This document shows positions 16,928 through 26,231 of a stretch of DNA of 64,000 nucleotides, piece by piece. Origin of the DNA: Glycomyces tenuis DSM 44171 (GTDB lineage: Bacteria > Actinomycetota > Actinomycetes > Mycobacteriales > Micromonosporaceae). A program made the position numbers and the translations under genes. The notes beneath the pieces are model-generated. The model did not search any database. It had not been told where the DNA came from and was given only the letters and a program-made list of their open reading frames with translations. Location of the stretch: positions 186,001 to 250,000 of the forward strand of contig NZ_ATYW01000005.1 in assembly GCF_000427885.1 (NCBI RefSeq), given 5' to 3'. The stretch's first letter is position 1, and each line of letters opens with the position of its first letter.

Positions 16928-18604
16928 CTACCGAGGCAGGTTCAATTCGGTGTAGTAGTTGGGATCGCCGTCGAGTTCGCCGTTGTACGGGTTGTCGCTG
17001 GCGTCCTCGTCGCGTTCGGTGGGCCGCGCGGCCCTGTCCACATCGAATCCTGGGTCGACCTCTCCGACGCCGCTCCGGTCCCAGCTGTCCAAGGTCCGCT
17101 CGACGGCGGCGGCCGAGTCCTCGTCGACCTGCGCGTAGGCCTCGGCGGCCGCCCGGATCTCCTCGTGGGCGAGGTAGTACCGGGCCGAGGTCGTCTTGAC
17201 GAAGCCCTTGAAATCGGCGAACATCTGCTTCACATCCTTGTCGGCTGCAGTCGGATCACCGTCCTTGTCGGCCAGGTGCGGCTCGGCGTCGAACAGGTCT
17301 TCGAAATGCCGCAGCAGGCCTTCGTAGTCCTCCCCGGCCAACTCGCAGTGCTCGGCGAGGGTCAGCACGTTGCTGATGTCGACGGTGTAGCCCTCGGCCG
17401 AACCGGCGCTGTCGGTGCCGCCCGGGGTGTTCTCGGTGAGGTCGTAGAGCTCGAGGTCGAAGCTCGCGGCATCGTTGATGGCCTCCATCGCGGACGCGGC
17501 GGCCTCGCGGTACTGCGCCTCCTGTTCGTCGAGTTGGTCGTTCAACTCGATGAAACCGTCGACCAGGCCGGTCACGATGTCGACCATCGCATCGGCGAAG
17601 GTGTGCGCCTCGACCTCGGCGAACCACTTGTCGCCCAGGAACTGCAGCAGCTTGAGCGCCGCAGCGACCGCTTTGGGCAGCGGCCCGCCCAGGGCGCTCC
17701 ACAGTGAGAAGGCGTCGAGCCCCGACTGCACCGACTTCCAGCCCTCGGTCTCGGTGAACGGGCTCGCATCGACCTCCCCGAGCGCGGCCGTGGCCCGCTC
17801 GATCAGATGCAGGCCATTGTTGCGTCCCGCTTCGATGATCGCGGCGCGCGTGGTCACGAGGTTCCCCAGCGCGGTCGCGATGACCGAGTGGTTCATCAGG
17901 GTCGGCCCGGCGGAGGTGCAGAAGTTCCCTCTGACGTGGTCGGCCGCCAGCCCGGTCCACCCGACCCACCAGTCGCGGCTCTCGCTGTCCTTCGACCAGA
18001 TCTTGGCGACCGTGCCGGGAAGGTCACCGCCGCCGGCAAGGTCGCGGTGGCCTCCCTGGCTGATGTCGACGTCGGTGTATTCGGCGAGCGTGGCCTCGCG
18101 CAGCTTCTTGGCCGCGTCGTAAGCGGATTCGAGCTTGGCGACGTCGTGCCCCTGGAACTTCGGGATGCTCGGCTCGATCGCCGACCGCTCCTGCACCGCC
18201 CATTGGTCGACCATCGCCAGTGCCGCGTCGAGCGGGCAGTCGATCTTCGGCCCGATCGCGACCATCTCGCCGCTGCTGTTCTCCACCTCGACCGGCTGCC
18301 CGTTGGGATCGAGCCAGCCCTCGCATCGGCCCGCGTCGCCGGGGTCGCCTCCTTCCAGATAGTGCGGCATGGTGCCGCAGTACGTCTTGTGCGCGGACCA
18401 TTCCGCGCTCGTGAACTGGCCCGCGAGGTACCCCGGCACCGGGTTGCCGAAGGTGTTGCGCACGATGCTGGTGACGATCGGCTCGTCGCTGTTGACTCGC
18501 TCGGCGATCTCGCGCCTCCACCGCTTCACCAGGGCCTTCTCGAATTGATCCATCCGTTCCGCGATCGCCGCGAGATGGTCGGTCTGTTCGATGTATCCGC
18601 TCAT
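16928..18604 (-). CDS. Large helical protein with WxG and EspC-like features, candidate type VII substrate
   Basis: A 558-aa protein I cannot assign to a named family. It is rich in Ala, Glu and Asp and mostly helical. Residues about 205-222 hold DWWVGWTGLAADHVRGNF, like the WxG turn of WXG100-type helical hairpins. The region about 390-520 (NVLTLAEHCELAGEDYEGLLRHF ... AYAQVDEDSAAAVERTL) follows the EspC-type pattern, with a YxxxD motif at the end of the second long helix, the type VII export signature. The acidic, Pro/Asn-rich tail is probably disordered. There is no Sec signal peptide. It is the last gene of an operon with a 60-aa protein 15 bp upstream and an exported beta-propeller-like protein. 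Secretion by a type VII system is an inference. Confidence 0.6.
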   Translation of the reverse strand: MSGYIEQTDHLAAIAERMDQFEKALVKRWRREIAERVNSDEPIVTSIVRNTFGNPVPGYLAGQFTSAEWSAHKTYCGTMPHYLEGGDPGDAGRCEGWLDPNGQPVEVENSSGEMVAIGPKIDCPLDAALAMVDQWAVQERSAIEPSIPKFQGHDVAKLESAYDAAKKLREATLAEYTDVDISQGGHRDLAGGGDLPGTVAKIWSKDSESRDWWVGWTGLAADHVRGNFCTSAGPTLMNHSVIATALGNLVTTRAAIIEAGRNNGLHLIERATAALGEVDASPFTETEGWKSVQSGLDAFSLWSALGGPLPKAVAAALKLLQFLGDKWFAEVEAHTFADAMVDIVTGLVDGFIELNDQLDEQEAQYREAAASAMEAINDAASFDLELYDLTENTPGGTDSAGSAEGYTVDISNVLTLAEHCELAGEDYEGLLRHFEDLFDAEPHLADKDGDPTAADKDVKQMFADFKGFVKTTSARYYLAHEEIRAAAEAYAQVDEDSAAAVERTLDSWDRSGVGEVDPGFDVDRAARPTERDEDASDNPYNGELDGDPNYYTELNLPR

Positions 18605-18619
18605 GGCCGCAGTGCTCGC

Positions 18620-18802
18620 TCAACGCCGCTCGGGCGGGTCAACGCCCCGCTCCCTGAGCTCGTGCCGTATGCGCTCGAAGACCCGCGCCAGCTCGCGTTC
18701 GAGGGTGTGCCGGTCCTGGGCGTACGCCGACTCGAAGGCCACGTCGTCGAATCGCTCGTCACCGTCGCCGTCGCGGGAATCACGCGAGGAGTGCGCTCTC
18801 AT
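18620..18802 (-). CDS. Small charged helical protein
   Basis: A 60-aa protein (MRAHSSRDSRDG...). The first half is rich in Asp, Ser and Arg and likely disordered; the second half (YAQDRHTLERELARVFERIRHELRERG) is a strongly charged amphipathic helix suited to coiled-coil pairing. The ATG at 18802 is preferred, with GGGAG 7 nt upstream; a GTG at 18835 would overlap the previous gene. It sits 29 bp after the propeller-like gene and 15 bp before the large helical protein, so it is co-translated with them and may be a chaperone or partner. Its function is unknown. Confidence 0.6.
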   Translation of the reverse strand: MRAHSSRDSRDGDGDERFDDVAFESAYAQDRHTLERELARVFERIRHELRERGVDPPERR

Positions 18803-18831
18803 GTCCGGTCTCCCGATCGCCGTCACAGCGT

Positions 18832-19932
18832 TCACTCGCAGGTCCAGATCACGGCGTTCTGCACGTACGAGCCGTCGGCGTCCTGGCGGACGTAGAGGTT
18901 CCCGGCGATCAGTGAGCCGTCGGCGCTGATCTCGACGGCCACGTCCCGCGGAAGGTCGACGTCGGAGTCGACGCCGGGGAGCTCGACGACCGTGTCGCCG
19001 TCCTGGTAGGCGGCGTTGTCGGTGTCGGGGTGGTATCCGGCGACCGTGCCGTCGGCGCTGACGGCGACCTGGCGGTTCAGCTCGGTCATCTCGGCGGTGC
19101 CGTCGGCGAGGTTCCAGCGGATGCCCTGTGCCCTCGAGCCGGTCCCCGGGCTGTAGAAGTGTCCGGAGGCCCAGTCGCCGTTGATGTCCCAGGCGATCCC
19201 CGTCCAGTGATCCGCGGGGTCGGCCGCGGGCGGCAACGGCAGCTCGCCGCCGACGTGGTCGCCGGAGGCGTCCGGACGCCAGGTGTAGGCCTTGGCGGTG
19301 CCGTTCTCGTCGTACACCGCCCCGACGACGGTGCCGTCGTAGCCGATGTCGTGGGCGGTGCCGCTCTCGGCGCCGTCGGGCAGCGGCAGTTCGACCGGCC
19401 CGGACCCGTCGGCGGGCCAGAGGACCGGCCTGCGCTGGTCGACACCGACGATGTCGCCGTCCTCGTTGATGCCCCTGGCCTGGGCGGATCCGGCGCTCGG
19501 CAGTACGTCGAGCTCGCCGTCGCGCCAGACGTAGGGAACATAGGCACTGTCTACATATGACAAACCGACGGCGACTTCGGCCGAGTTCACGTCCAGCAGC
19601 TCCGGGTATTCGCCGGGCATCCGCACCTCGGTTGCCTCGCCGCCCGCGTAGAGGTGGGGAAAGTTCACCCAGTCCTCGGGTCCGTTCTGGACCACCGGCA
19701 GCGCCTGGTAGGCGATGACCGAGCCGTCGTCGCTCATACCGGTGACCTGCGTGGTCCGGAGCCCCTCGGGGATCGGAAGGGCTTCCCAGCTGCAGGCCTG
19801 CGCCGCTTCGTGATCGGTTTCGTCGGCAGCGGCCGTCTGGATCGAGAACGCCCCGGCCGCGGTGGCGGCGGCGACCGCGGCGATCGCGGTCATGGTGCGC
19901 GTCTTAGACTTTCGTTCGAAGATGGTCGACAT
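18832..19932 (-). CDS. Exported protein with HAF/beta-propeller-like repeats
   Basis: A 366-aa protein with a Sec signal peptide (KSKTRTMTAIAAVAAATAAGAFSIQTAAADE, cleaved near residue 37). The mature part contains repeated short motifs of the type 'GMSDDGSVIAYQA', 'GINEDGDIVGVDQ', 'DIGYDGTVVGAVY', 'AVSADGTVAGYHP' and 'EISADGSLIAGN', about every 45-60 residues, the pattern of HAF repeats and beta-propeller blades. A single C-terminal Cys pairs with C45 perhaps. AAAGGACAGG lies just upstream of the ATG at 19932. It is the first gene of a three-gene operon. Its ligand is unknown. Confidence 0.72.
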   Translation of the reverse strand: MSTIFERKSKTRTMTAIAAVAAATAAGAFSIQTAAADETDHEAAQACSWEALPIPEGLRTTQVTGMSDDGSVIAYQALPVVQNGPEDWVNFPHLYAGGEATEVRMPGEYPELLDVNSAEVAVGLSYVDSAYVPYVWRDGELDVLPSAGSAQARGINEDGDIVGVDQRRPVLWPADGSGPVELPLPDGAESGTAHDIGYDGTVVGAVYDENGTAKAYTWRPDASGDHVGGELPLPPAADPADHWTGIAWDINGDWASGHFYSPGTGSRAQGIRWNLADGTAEMTELNRQVAVSADGTVAGYHPDTDNAAYQDGDTVVELPGVDSDVDLPRDVAVEISADGSLIAGNLYVRQDADGSYVQNAVIWTCE

Positions 19933-20152
19933 CGCGCCTGTCCTTTCGGGTGTTGGCTTCGGCCGGACCGATCCGGCCACCGCCAGGCTATGCCGACCGT
20001 TCCGGTGAGGACAGACACTGTTTTCCGGGCGACCGTCGCGACCGGCGCCCGTTTCGGCTGGTGAGAGCCGTCCTGATGCGATTTCGTCCGCGACCGGCGG
20101 CCGAGCGGCCGCCGGTTTCCCGCCGGTGTCCCGCCGCCGATCCTCCGGGCCG

Positions 20153-22582
20153 CTAGAGCCGCATGGCGATCGCCTCGGCCTCGGGCACACCGCAGTCGGC
20201 GTATCCGCGGGCGGCCAGTTCCAGATGGCGCCGCTCCGCGGCCGCGTCGCCCGATCGTCTGCGCGCGTCGGCCAGGCCGTGGTGGGCCCGTGCCAGTTCG
20301 TAGGCGTCCTCGTGGACCTCGGCCAGGTCCGCCGCCCGCCGGTGGTGGGCCTCCGCCTCCTCGGGGCGACCGGAGGCGGTCAGCGCGCGACCGAGCGCGT
20401 TCCGGGTGGAGCGCTCCAACGAAGGGTCGGCGAGCCGCACCGCGTACGAGACGGCCCGGTCGAGGTGGCCGGCCGCCTCGGCGCCCCGCCCCGAGCGCAG
20501 CAGGTCCTCGCCCAGCTCGATGAGCGTGGCGGTCACGTCGGCCGTGACTCCTTCGCCGCGGTAGGCCTTCAGGCATTCGGTATGAGCGGCCACGGCCGCC
20601 GCCGCGTCCCCGCGCTCGCGGGCCAGCACCCCGCGGAAGACCTCGATGCGGATGCGGTTGTGCTCGTCTCCCGCGTCGAGGCGGCTCTCTGCCGCCGCCA
20701 GCAGGCACTCGGCTTCGTCGAAGCGTCCGAGCCGCAGCAGCGGGACCACCATGTTCGTCCGGATGAGCGCCGCCGCGGCCTCGTCGGCGGCCTCCTCGGC
20801 CTGCGCCAGCGCCGCCCGGTGCACCTCGACCGATTCGGCGAACCGGCCGGACCGGCGATGCAGGACGCCGATGTTGGCCAGCGTCAACGCCGCGTCGCCG
20901 TACTCGCCCAGGTCGCGTTTGAGCACGACGGACCGCTCCAGGCACACGATCGCCTCCCGGTGCCTGCCCGCCGCCAGCAGCTGGCGGCCCGAGTCGCCGA
21001 GCGTGAAGGCCTCCTTCCGGCGGTCGGCGGTGCGGCGGGCGATGTCGAAGGCGATCCGGTTGACCTCGGCGTGCGGCCCGGCGTCCGGGTCGTGCACGAA
21101 GAACGCGTTGAACGCGGTCGCCAGATGCCAGGCCTGCTCGGTCAGGTCGGCGCGCTCGGCCGCGACCACCGCCGCCTCCAGATTGCCCCGTTCGGACTGG
21201 AACCACGACAGCGCGGCGGGCTGGTCGGCGAAACCGGGGAGGCCCGCGTCGTGGTCGGCCGCGCCCCCGGTGAAGCGGCGCTTGTTCGGATGCAGCCGCG
21301 CCGCCGCCTGGAACGCGAAGTGCAGGTAGCACTCGACCAGCCGGGCGAACGCCGCGTCCAGGTCGCCTCGGGTCTCCTCCCGCGCGGCGACTCGGGCCGC
21401 GAACAGGCGCACCAGGTCGTGCAGCCGGTACCGCCCCGGGGTCCGGGTCTCGGCGAGATGGACGTCCACCAGCGATTCGAGCATCGCCTCGGCCCGCTGC
21501 GGGCTCGCGCCGCACAGCGCCGAGGCCGCGAAGGCGTCGACGTCGTCGCCGTGGACGAGGCTGAGCCGCCGCAGCAGGCGCCGCTGGTCGCCTTCGAGTT
21601 CGAGGTAGGAGGCGCGCAGGGCGGCGGCGACGCCCCGGTGTCCCATGTCCAGTTCGTCGAGCAGCCGCTCCTCGTCGGCGAGGCGCGTCAGCAGGTCCTC
21701 GGCCCGCCACTGCGGGCGGCTGCTCAGCCGGGCGGCCGCCAGGCCCATCGCGAGCGGGAGGCGGCCGCAGCGCTCGGCGATCGCCGCGGCCTCGTCCGCG
21801 GTGATCCGGTCGACGACGGCGGCGGCGAGCATCGCCACGGCCTCGGGCATCGGCGGCGGCTCCAGCGCCACCGAGTGCGCTCCGGCCAGCGCCGACAGAT
21901 CGTGGCGGCTGGTCGCCACCACCAGGCTTCCCGCCGTTCCGGGCAGCAGCGCCTCCACCTGCTCGGGGCCGGTCGCGTTGTCGAGCAGCAGCAGGACCCG
22001 GCGGTCGGCGATGACGCTGCGGTACCTGGCGGTGAGCTCGTCGACGTCGGAGGGGACGGACTGGGCGTCGGCGCCGAGGCAGCGCAGCACGCGCGCCAAG
22101 ACCGATTCGAGGCTCGGGCGCGGACCGGGCGCGGGCGAGAAGCCGCGGAGGTCGATGAACAGCTGCCCGTCGGGGTACCGGGGGGCGAGGACGTGGGCGG
22201 CCCACACGGCCAGGGAGGTCTTGCCGACTCCGGCCATGCCGTGGACCGCGACGACGGCGGCGCCCGCTTCGACCGCGGCGCCGAGCGCCTCCAGGTACCG
22301 TTCGCGTCCGGCGAAGGTCGACAGGGCCCTGGGCAACTCGCGCGGCGCCACCGGAAGCGGGGGGTCGAGGACGCCGGTCGGCGCCAGCTCGCGCTCATCC
22401 ACGCCCAGAGCCTCGGCGAGCAGGCGCAGCGTCTTCGCCTGCGGCCGTACCCGCCCCGACTCGATGTCGCGGATCGTCCGCGCCCCCACTCCCGCTTTGC
22501 GTGCGAGCTCCTCTTGCGTCATCACCGCCCGCAGCCGGAGCGGCCGGAGACTGATGTGGGCGTCGGGCCGTCGCTCAGTCAT
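20153..22582 (-). CDS. HTH-NB-ARC-TPR (STAND) transcriptional regulator
   Basis: An 809-aa regulator. Domains: XRE-type HTH at 12-66 (LRAVMTQEELARKAGVGARTIRDIESG), NB-ARC ATPase from about 88 with P-loop GMAGVGKT at 115-122 and Walker B VLLLLDNA near 190, a winged-helix region to about 420, then TPR repeats to the C terminus (pairs such as LTLANIGVLHRRSGRFAESVEVHR). Proteins of this order in actinomycetes are ATP-dependent regulators of metabolism or secondary metabolites; they resemble the AfsR family without the SARP DNA-binding domain. It follows hemB by 30 bp on the same strand and may be read from the haem operon. A defence role is possible for STAND proteins, but no effector domain is visible. 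Confidence 0.85.
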   Translation of the reverse strand: MTERRPDAHISLRPLRLRAVMTQEELARKAGVGARTIRDIESGRVRPQAKTLRLLAEALGVDERELAPTGVLDPPLPVAPRELPRALSTFAGRERYLEALGAAVEAGAAVVAVHGMAGVGKTSLAVWAAHVLAPRYPDGQLFIDLRGFSPAPGPRPSLESVLARVLRCLGADAQSVPSDVDELTARYRSVIADRRVLLLLDNATGPEQVEALLPGTAGSLVVATSRHDLSALAGAHSVALEPPPMPEAVAMLAAAVVDRITADEAAAIAERCGRLPLAMGLAAARLSSRPQWRAEDLLTRLADEERLLDELDMGHRGVAAALRASYLELEGDQRRLLRRLSLVHGDDVDAFAASALCGASPQRAEAMLESLVDVHLAETRTPGRYRLHDLVRLFAARVAAREETRGDLDAAFARLVECYLHFAFQAAARLHPNKRRFTGGAADHDAGLPGFADQPAALSWFQSERGNLEAAVVAAERADLTEQAWHLATAFNAFFVHDPDAGPHAEVNRIAFDIARRTADRRKEAFTLGDSGRQLLAAGRHREAIVCLERSVVLKRDLGEYGDAALTLANIGVLHRRSGRFAESVEVHRAALAQAEEAADEAAAALIRTNMVVPLLRLGRFDEAECLLAAAESRLDAGDEHNRIRIEVFRGVLARERGDAAAAVAAHTECLKAYRGEGVTADVTATLIELGEDLLRSGRGAEAAGHLDRAVSYAVRLADPSLERSTRNALGRALTASGRPEEAEAHHRRAADLAEVHEDAYELARAHHGLADARRRSGDAAAERRHLELAARGYADCGVPEAEAIAMRL

Positions 22583-22612
22583 ACGGCCATGATAGGGAGG
22601 TCCGACCCCCCA

Positions 22613-23638
22613 CTAAGTAATCGATGAAGATCGATTCCATAAGCGCAGGAGGTTCGCCGCGTCGATCGCGGCGTAGGTGGCGATGATGCCCGCTCCGGCC
22701 CGCTTGATGCTCGTCAGGCTCTCCAGGATCGCCGCGTCACGATCGATCCAGCCGCGTTCGGCCGCCGCTGCGATCTGCGCGTACTCGCCTGAGATGTGGT
22801 AGGCCGCCACCGGCACCGGGGAGTGGTCCGCCGCCGCCCGCACGATGTCCAGATAGGGCAGCGCCGGCTTCACCATCACGATGTCCGCCCCTTCGGCCAC
22901 GTCGAGTTCGATCTCGCGCAGCGCCTCGGTCGCGTTCGGCGGGTCCTGCTGGTAGGTGCGCCGGTCGCCCTGCAACTGCGACTCCACCGCCTCGCGGAAC
23001 GGCCCGTAGAAGGCACTGGAGTACTTGGCGGCGTAGGCGAGCAGCCCGGTGTCGCTGTGCCCGGTCCGGTCGAGCGCGGCCCGGACGTAGCCGATCTGGC
23101 CGTCCATCATCCCCGAGGCCCCGAGCAGGTCCGCGCCAGCTTCGGCCAGGCGCTCGCCCATCTCGGCGTAGCGCTCCAGCGTCGCGTCGTTGTCGACCGT
23201 CCCGTCCGCCTGCAGCACACCGCAGTGGCCGTGGTCGGTGAACTCGTCCAGGCACAGGTCCGGGATGAGCACCAGCTCGTCGCCGATCTCATCGCGGATC
23301 GCCCTGGTCACGACATTGAGGATCCCGTCCGGGTCCGTCGCGGCCGAGCCGATCGCGTCGCGCCGCTCCGGGACGCCGAAGGGCATCAGCCCGCCGATGC
23401 CCGCCCGCCGGGCCTCCACGGCGAGCTTGCGCGCCGAGTCCACAGTGTGCTGCCACACTCCCGGCATCGAGGCGATCGGCCTCGGCTCGCCCAGGCCCTC
23501 CTTGACGAACAAGGGCAGCACCAGATCCGCGGGATGCACGCGGGTCTCGGCGACCAGACGGCGAATGGCCGCAGTGCGGCGCAGCCGCCTGGGACGGATC
23601 GTCGGAAAGGCGGGTTCGTTGCGCGGCACTGCGGCCAT
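22613..23638 (-). CDS. hemB: Delta-aminolevulinic acid dehydratase (porphobilinogen synthase)
   Basis: Condenses two 5-aminolevulinate molecules to porphobilinogen. It has 341 aa. Schiff-base lysines are K205 in AAKYSSAF and K257 in MVKPALPY; the metal loop [14 protein letters not shown] at 127-140 has Cys-Asp-Cys, a mixed form between zinc and magnesium types. The annotated ATG (23638) has GGAG directly against it, so the GTG three codons downstream (23629, AAGGAG at 9 nt) may be the real start. It is the last haem gene of the rex-hemACD-B operon, 11 bp after hemD. Confidence 0.95.
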   Translation of the reverse strand: MAAVPRNEPAFPTIRPRRLRRTAAIRRLVAETRVHPADLVLPLFVKEGLGEPRPIASMPGVWQHTVDSARKLAVEARRAGIGGLMPFGVPERRDAIGSAATDPDGILNVVTRAIRDEIGDELVLIPDLCLDEFTDHGHCGVLQADGTVDNDATLERYAEMGERLAEAGADLLGASGMMDGQIGYVRAALDRTGHSDTGLLAYAAKYSSAFYGPFREAVESQLQGDRRTYQQDPPNATEALREIELDVAEGADIVMVKPALPYLDIVRAAADHSPVPVAAYHISGEYAQIAAAAERGWIDRDAAILESLTSIKRAGAGIIATYAAIDAANLLRLWNRSSSIT

Positions 23639-23649
23639 CTCCTTACGGC

Positions 23650-25230
23650 TTAACGGAACCTCAGCGCCGTGGGCCCCTGCACCTTCTGGCCGCGCCGGGT
23701 CTTGATCGGACCTTCGGCGAGGCGCTTGCGCAGCTCCACGGCGTATTCGGCGAGTGATTCGATGAGATCCGGGACCGAGGCGTTCTCGGGCTTGGCGTCC
23801 ACGCGCAGCCCGAACTCGATCGCGGTGTCGGCGGTGTGCGGCCCGATGCAGGCCACGACGGTCCGCTGGTGCGGCTTGCCGGCGATGCCGACGAGGTTGC
23901 GCACCGTCGAGGACGAGGTGAACAGGACCGCGTCGAAGCCGCCGGACTTGATCGCGTCGCGGATCTCGGCGGCGGGCGGCGAGGCGCGCACCGTCCGGTA
24001 GGCGGTGACGTCGTCGACCTCCCAGCCGCGCTCGGTCAGCCCGGACACGAGCGTCTCGGTGGCGATGTCGGCCCGCGGCAGCAGCACGCGCCCGACCATG
24101 TCCAGGACCGGGTCGTGCGGGGGGAAGACCTCGAGCAGCCCTTCGGAGGTCTGCTGCCCCGAGGGCAGGAGCTCGGGCTCGATGCCGAACTCGCGCACCT
24201 TGTCCGCGGTGGCCTCGCCGATGCAGGCGATCTTGATGCCGCCGAAGGCGCGCGCGTCCAGGCCGTGCTCCTTGAACTTCTCCCAGATCGCCTTGACGGA
24301 GTTCTGCGAGGTGAACACGATCCACGCGTAGCGGCCGTCGACCAGGCCCTTGATGGACCGCTCCATCTGGGCGGGGGTGCGCGGCGGCTCGACGGCGATG
24401 GTCGGCACCTCGCACGGGATCGCGCCGTAGGACCGCAGGCGCTCGGACATGACGCCGGCCTGCTCCTTGGTGCGCGGGATGAGGACCTTCCAGCCGTACA
24501 GCGGGCGCGACTCCCACCAGGCCAGCTCGTGCCGGTCCTCGACGCCGGGGCCGATGGTGAGGACGACCTGCCCGGCGTAGCCGAGCGCGGCCTCCACGAA
24601 GGTGTCCACGGCGGAGGTGGTGGTGTACTCGGTCTCGCCGGTGGCGTCGCCGGTGACGGCGACGGCGGTCTCGCCGGAGACCCCGCCGGCGAGCAGGATG
24701 TCGCGCAGGGACGACAGGTCGGAGACGTCGGCGGTGACGGTCAGGCTGCCGCGCTTGACGGCGTCGGCGAGGGCCTGCGGCTCCAGGGAGGCGATGTCGT
24801 CGATGTCGATGACCGTGCGGACCTCGCCGGGGGGCATCCCGGCGTACACGGCGACGGCCTGGGCGTGGCTCATGCCGGGGATGACCTCGAAGCGGGCCTG
24901 CTCGGCGGAGGCGGCCTTGATCTCGGCCTTGGCGAGGCGGTTCGGGTAGGCGTCGCCGACGACGAGGCGGGCGATGTTCTCGCCTTCGCGGGCCGCGGCG
25001 GCCATGAGCTTGCCCTGGTCGCTCGGGGAGTTCTCGATCAGTCTGATCTTGCCGTCGTCGCCGGCGATCTCCTTGGCGGCCTCGATCAGCGACTGCGGCA
25101 GGGACCGGTCGTAGTAGACGCGGTCGGCCTCGCTGATGGCGTCGAGGGCGCGCTTGGTCAGCAGTCCCGGATCGCCTGGGCCGGTCCCGACGAATCGCAC
25201 GCGGCCCACCAGCTTACGGGCACTGGTCAT
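23650..25230 (-). CDS. hemD: Uroporphyrinogen-III synthase fused to a divergent methyltransferase domain
   Basis: A 526-aa fusion. The C-terminal half (about 250-510) is uroporphyrinogen-III synthase: [35 protein letters not shown] and [17 protein letters not shown] are conserved; it closes hydroxymethylbilane with inversion of ring D. The N-terminal half has the fold of SAM uroporphyrinogen methyltransferases ([23 protein letters not shown]) but lacks the GDPxxFGRG motif: the place reads [14 protein letters not shown]. Methylation toward sirohaem is therefore doubtful. From memory, other actinobacterial fusions diverge here as well. ATG 25230 has GGAGAG 6 nt upstream. It lies 26 bp after hemC. 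Confidence 0.9.
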   Translation of the reverse strand: MTSARKLVGRVRFVGTGPGDPGLLTKRALDAISEADRVYYDRSLPQSLIEAAKEIAGDDGKIRLIENSPSDQGKLMAAAAREGENIARLVVGDAYPNRLAKAEIKAASAEQARFEVIPGMSHAQAVAVYAGMPPGEVRTVIDIDDIASLEPQALADAVKRGSLTVTADVSDLSSLRDILLAGGVSGETAVAVTGDATGETEYTTTSAVDTFVEAALGYAGQVVLTIGPGVEDRHELAWWESRPLYGWKVLIPRTKEQAGVMSERLRSYGAIPCEVPTIAVEPPRTPAQMERSIKGLVDGRYAWIVFTSQNSVKAIWEKFKEHGLDARAFGGIKIACIGEATADKVREFGIEPELLPSGQQTSEGLLEVFPPHDPVLDMVGRVLLPRADIATETLVSGLTERGWEVDDVTAYRTVRASPPAAEIRDAIKSGGFDAVLFTSSSTVRNLVGIAGKPHQRTVVACIGPHTADTAIEFGLRVDAKPENASVPDLIESLAEYAVELRKRLAEGPIKTRRGQKVQGPTALRFR

Positions 25231-25256
25231 GTTCTCTCCATCAACAGTCGTCTGAG

Positions 25257-26231
25257 CTACAGGTCTAATTTCAATGGTCGCTCGGCGCCGCCGTCGGCGG
25301 CGCGTGCAAGCCGTAAATTCGCAATGCTCAGCAAGTCGTCGGCCAGCGCCCGCCCCACGTCGGCGGCTTCGGCGGTCAGCTCCTCGCCCGCCGCGTCGGC
25401 GAGCGTGGCGGTGGTCGAGAGTCGTTCGACCGAGCTGCCGTCGACTTCGCCGACCGCCCCCCGCAGGTACAGGTCGATCTTGCCGGGCGATGAGCCCTCT
25501 GAGACGTCGGCGAGTGCGGCGACCGGGGCGCTGCATCCGGCTTCGAGGCGTTCCAGGAGGCCGCGCTCGGCGGCGACCGCGGCTTGTGAGTACCGGTCGT
25601 TGAGCATACTCGAAATACGCGCGGATGTCTTGTCCGCTTTGCGGCATTCGACCGCCAATGCCCCTTGTGCCGGTGCGGGAAGCATCACCAGCGGGTCGAG
25701 GTATTCGCTCACGTCACCCGCTCGGCCTACCCGCTTGAGCCCGGCGGCGGCGAGGACGACCGCGTCGAGGTCGTCGCCGACGCGGCCCATGCGGGTGTCG
25801 ATGTTGCCGCGGATCGGGACGCACTCGAAGCCGCGCCCGAGGGCGAGCAGCTGGCTGATGCGCCGCGGCGAGCCGGTGCCGATGCGGCTGCCGGGCTCGA
25901 GTTCGGCGAGGGTGCGGCCGCCGGAGGCGATGAGGACGTCGCGCGGGTCGGCGCGCGGCGGGACGCTGACGACCAGGTGCTCGGGCTGGGCGGTCGGCAG
26001 GTCCTTGTAGGAGTGGACGGCGATGTCGATCTCCTCGCGCTCCAGCGCTTCGCGCAGTTGGTTGACGAAGACGCCGACGCCGAGCTGGGCGACCGGCACG
26101 GTCGTGCCGTCGCCTGTGGTCTTGATCTCCACGAGCTCGACGTCCTCGCCCGAGACGCGGGCGAGCTCCTCGGCGACCATCCCGCTCTGGGCGAGCGCCA
26201 GCTTCGAGGCTCTGGTACCGACACGGATCAT
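25257..26231 (-). CDS. hemC: Porphobilinogen deaminase (hydroxymethylbilane synthase)
   Basis: Polymerises four porphobilinogens to hydroxymethylbilane. It has 324 aa. RVGTRASKLALAQ at the N terminus, HSYKDLPT at 73-80, GTGSPRRISQL at 118-128 and the cofactor-attachment cysteine C233 in LEAGCSAPVAAL are present, so a dipyrromethane cofactor is expected. The start ATG overlaps the hemA stop codon (ATGA), which points to translational coupling within the haem operon. All catalytic features are normal. Confidence 0.96.
   Translation of the reverse strand: MIRVGTRASKLALAQSGMVAEELARVSGEDVELVEIKTTGDGTTVPVAQLGVGVFVNQLREALEREEIDIAVHSYKDLPTAQPEHLVVSVPPRADPRDVLIASGGRTLAELEPGSRIGTGSPRRISQLLALGRGFECVPIRGNIDTRMGRVGDDLDAVVLAAAGLKRVGRAGDVSEYLDPLVMLPAPAQGALAVECRKADKTSARISSMLNDRYSQAAVAAERGLLERLEAGCSAPVAALADVSEGSSPGKIDLYLRGAVGEVDGSSVERLSTTATLADAAGEELTAEAADVGRALADDLLSIANLRLARAADGGAERPLKLDL

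Noticed and set aside
20126..22627. An 833-codon plus-strand frame over the STAND regulator
   Set aside because: It is a shadow of the NB-ARC/TPR gene, which has the P-loop and HTH.
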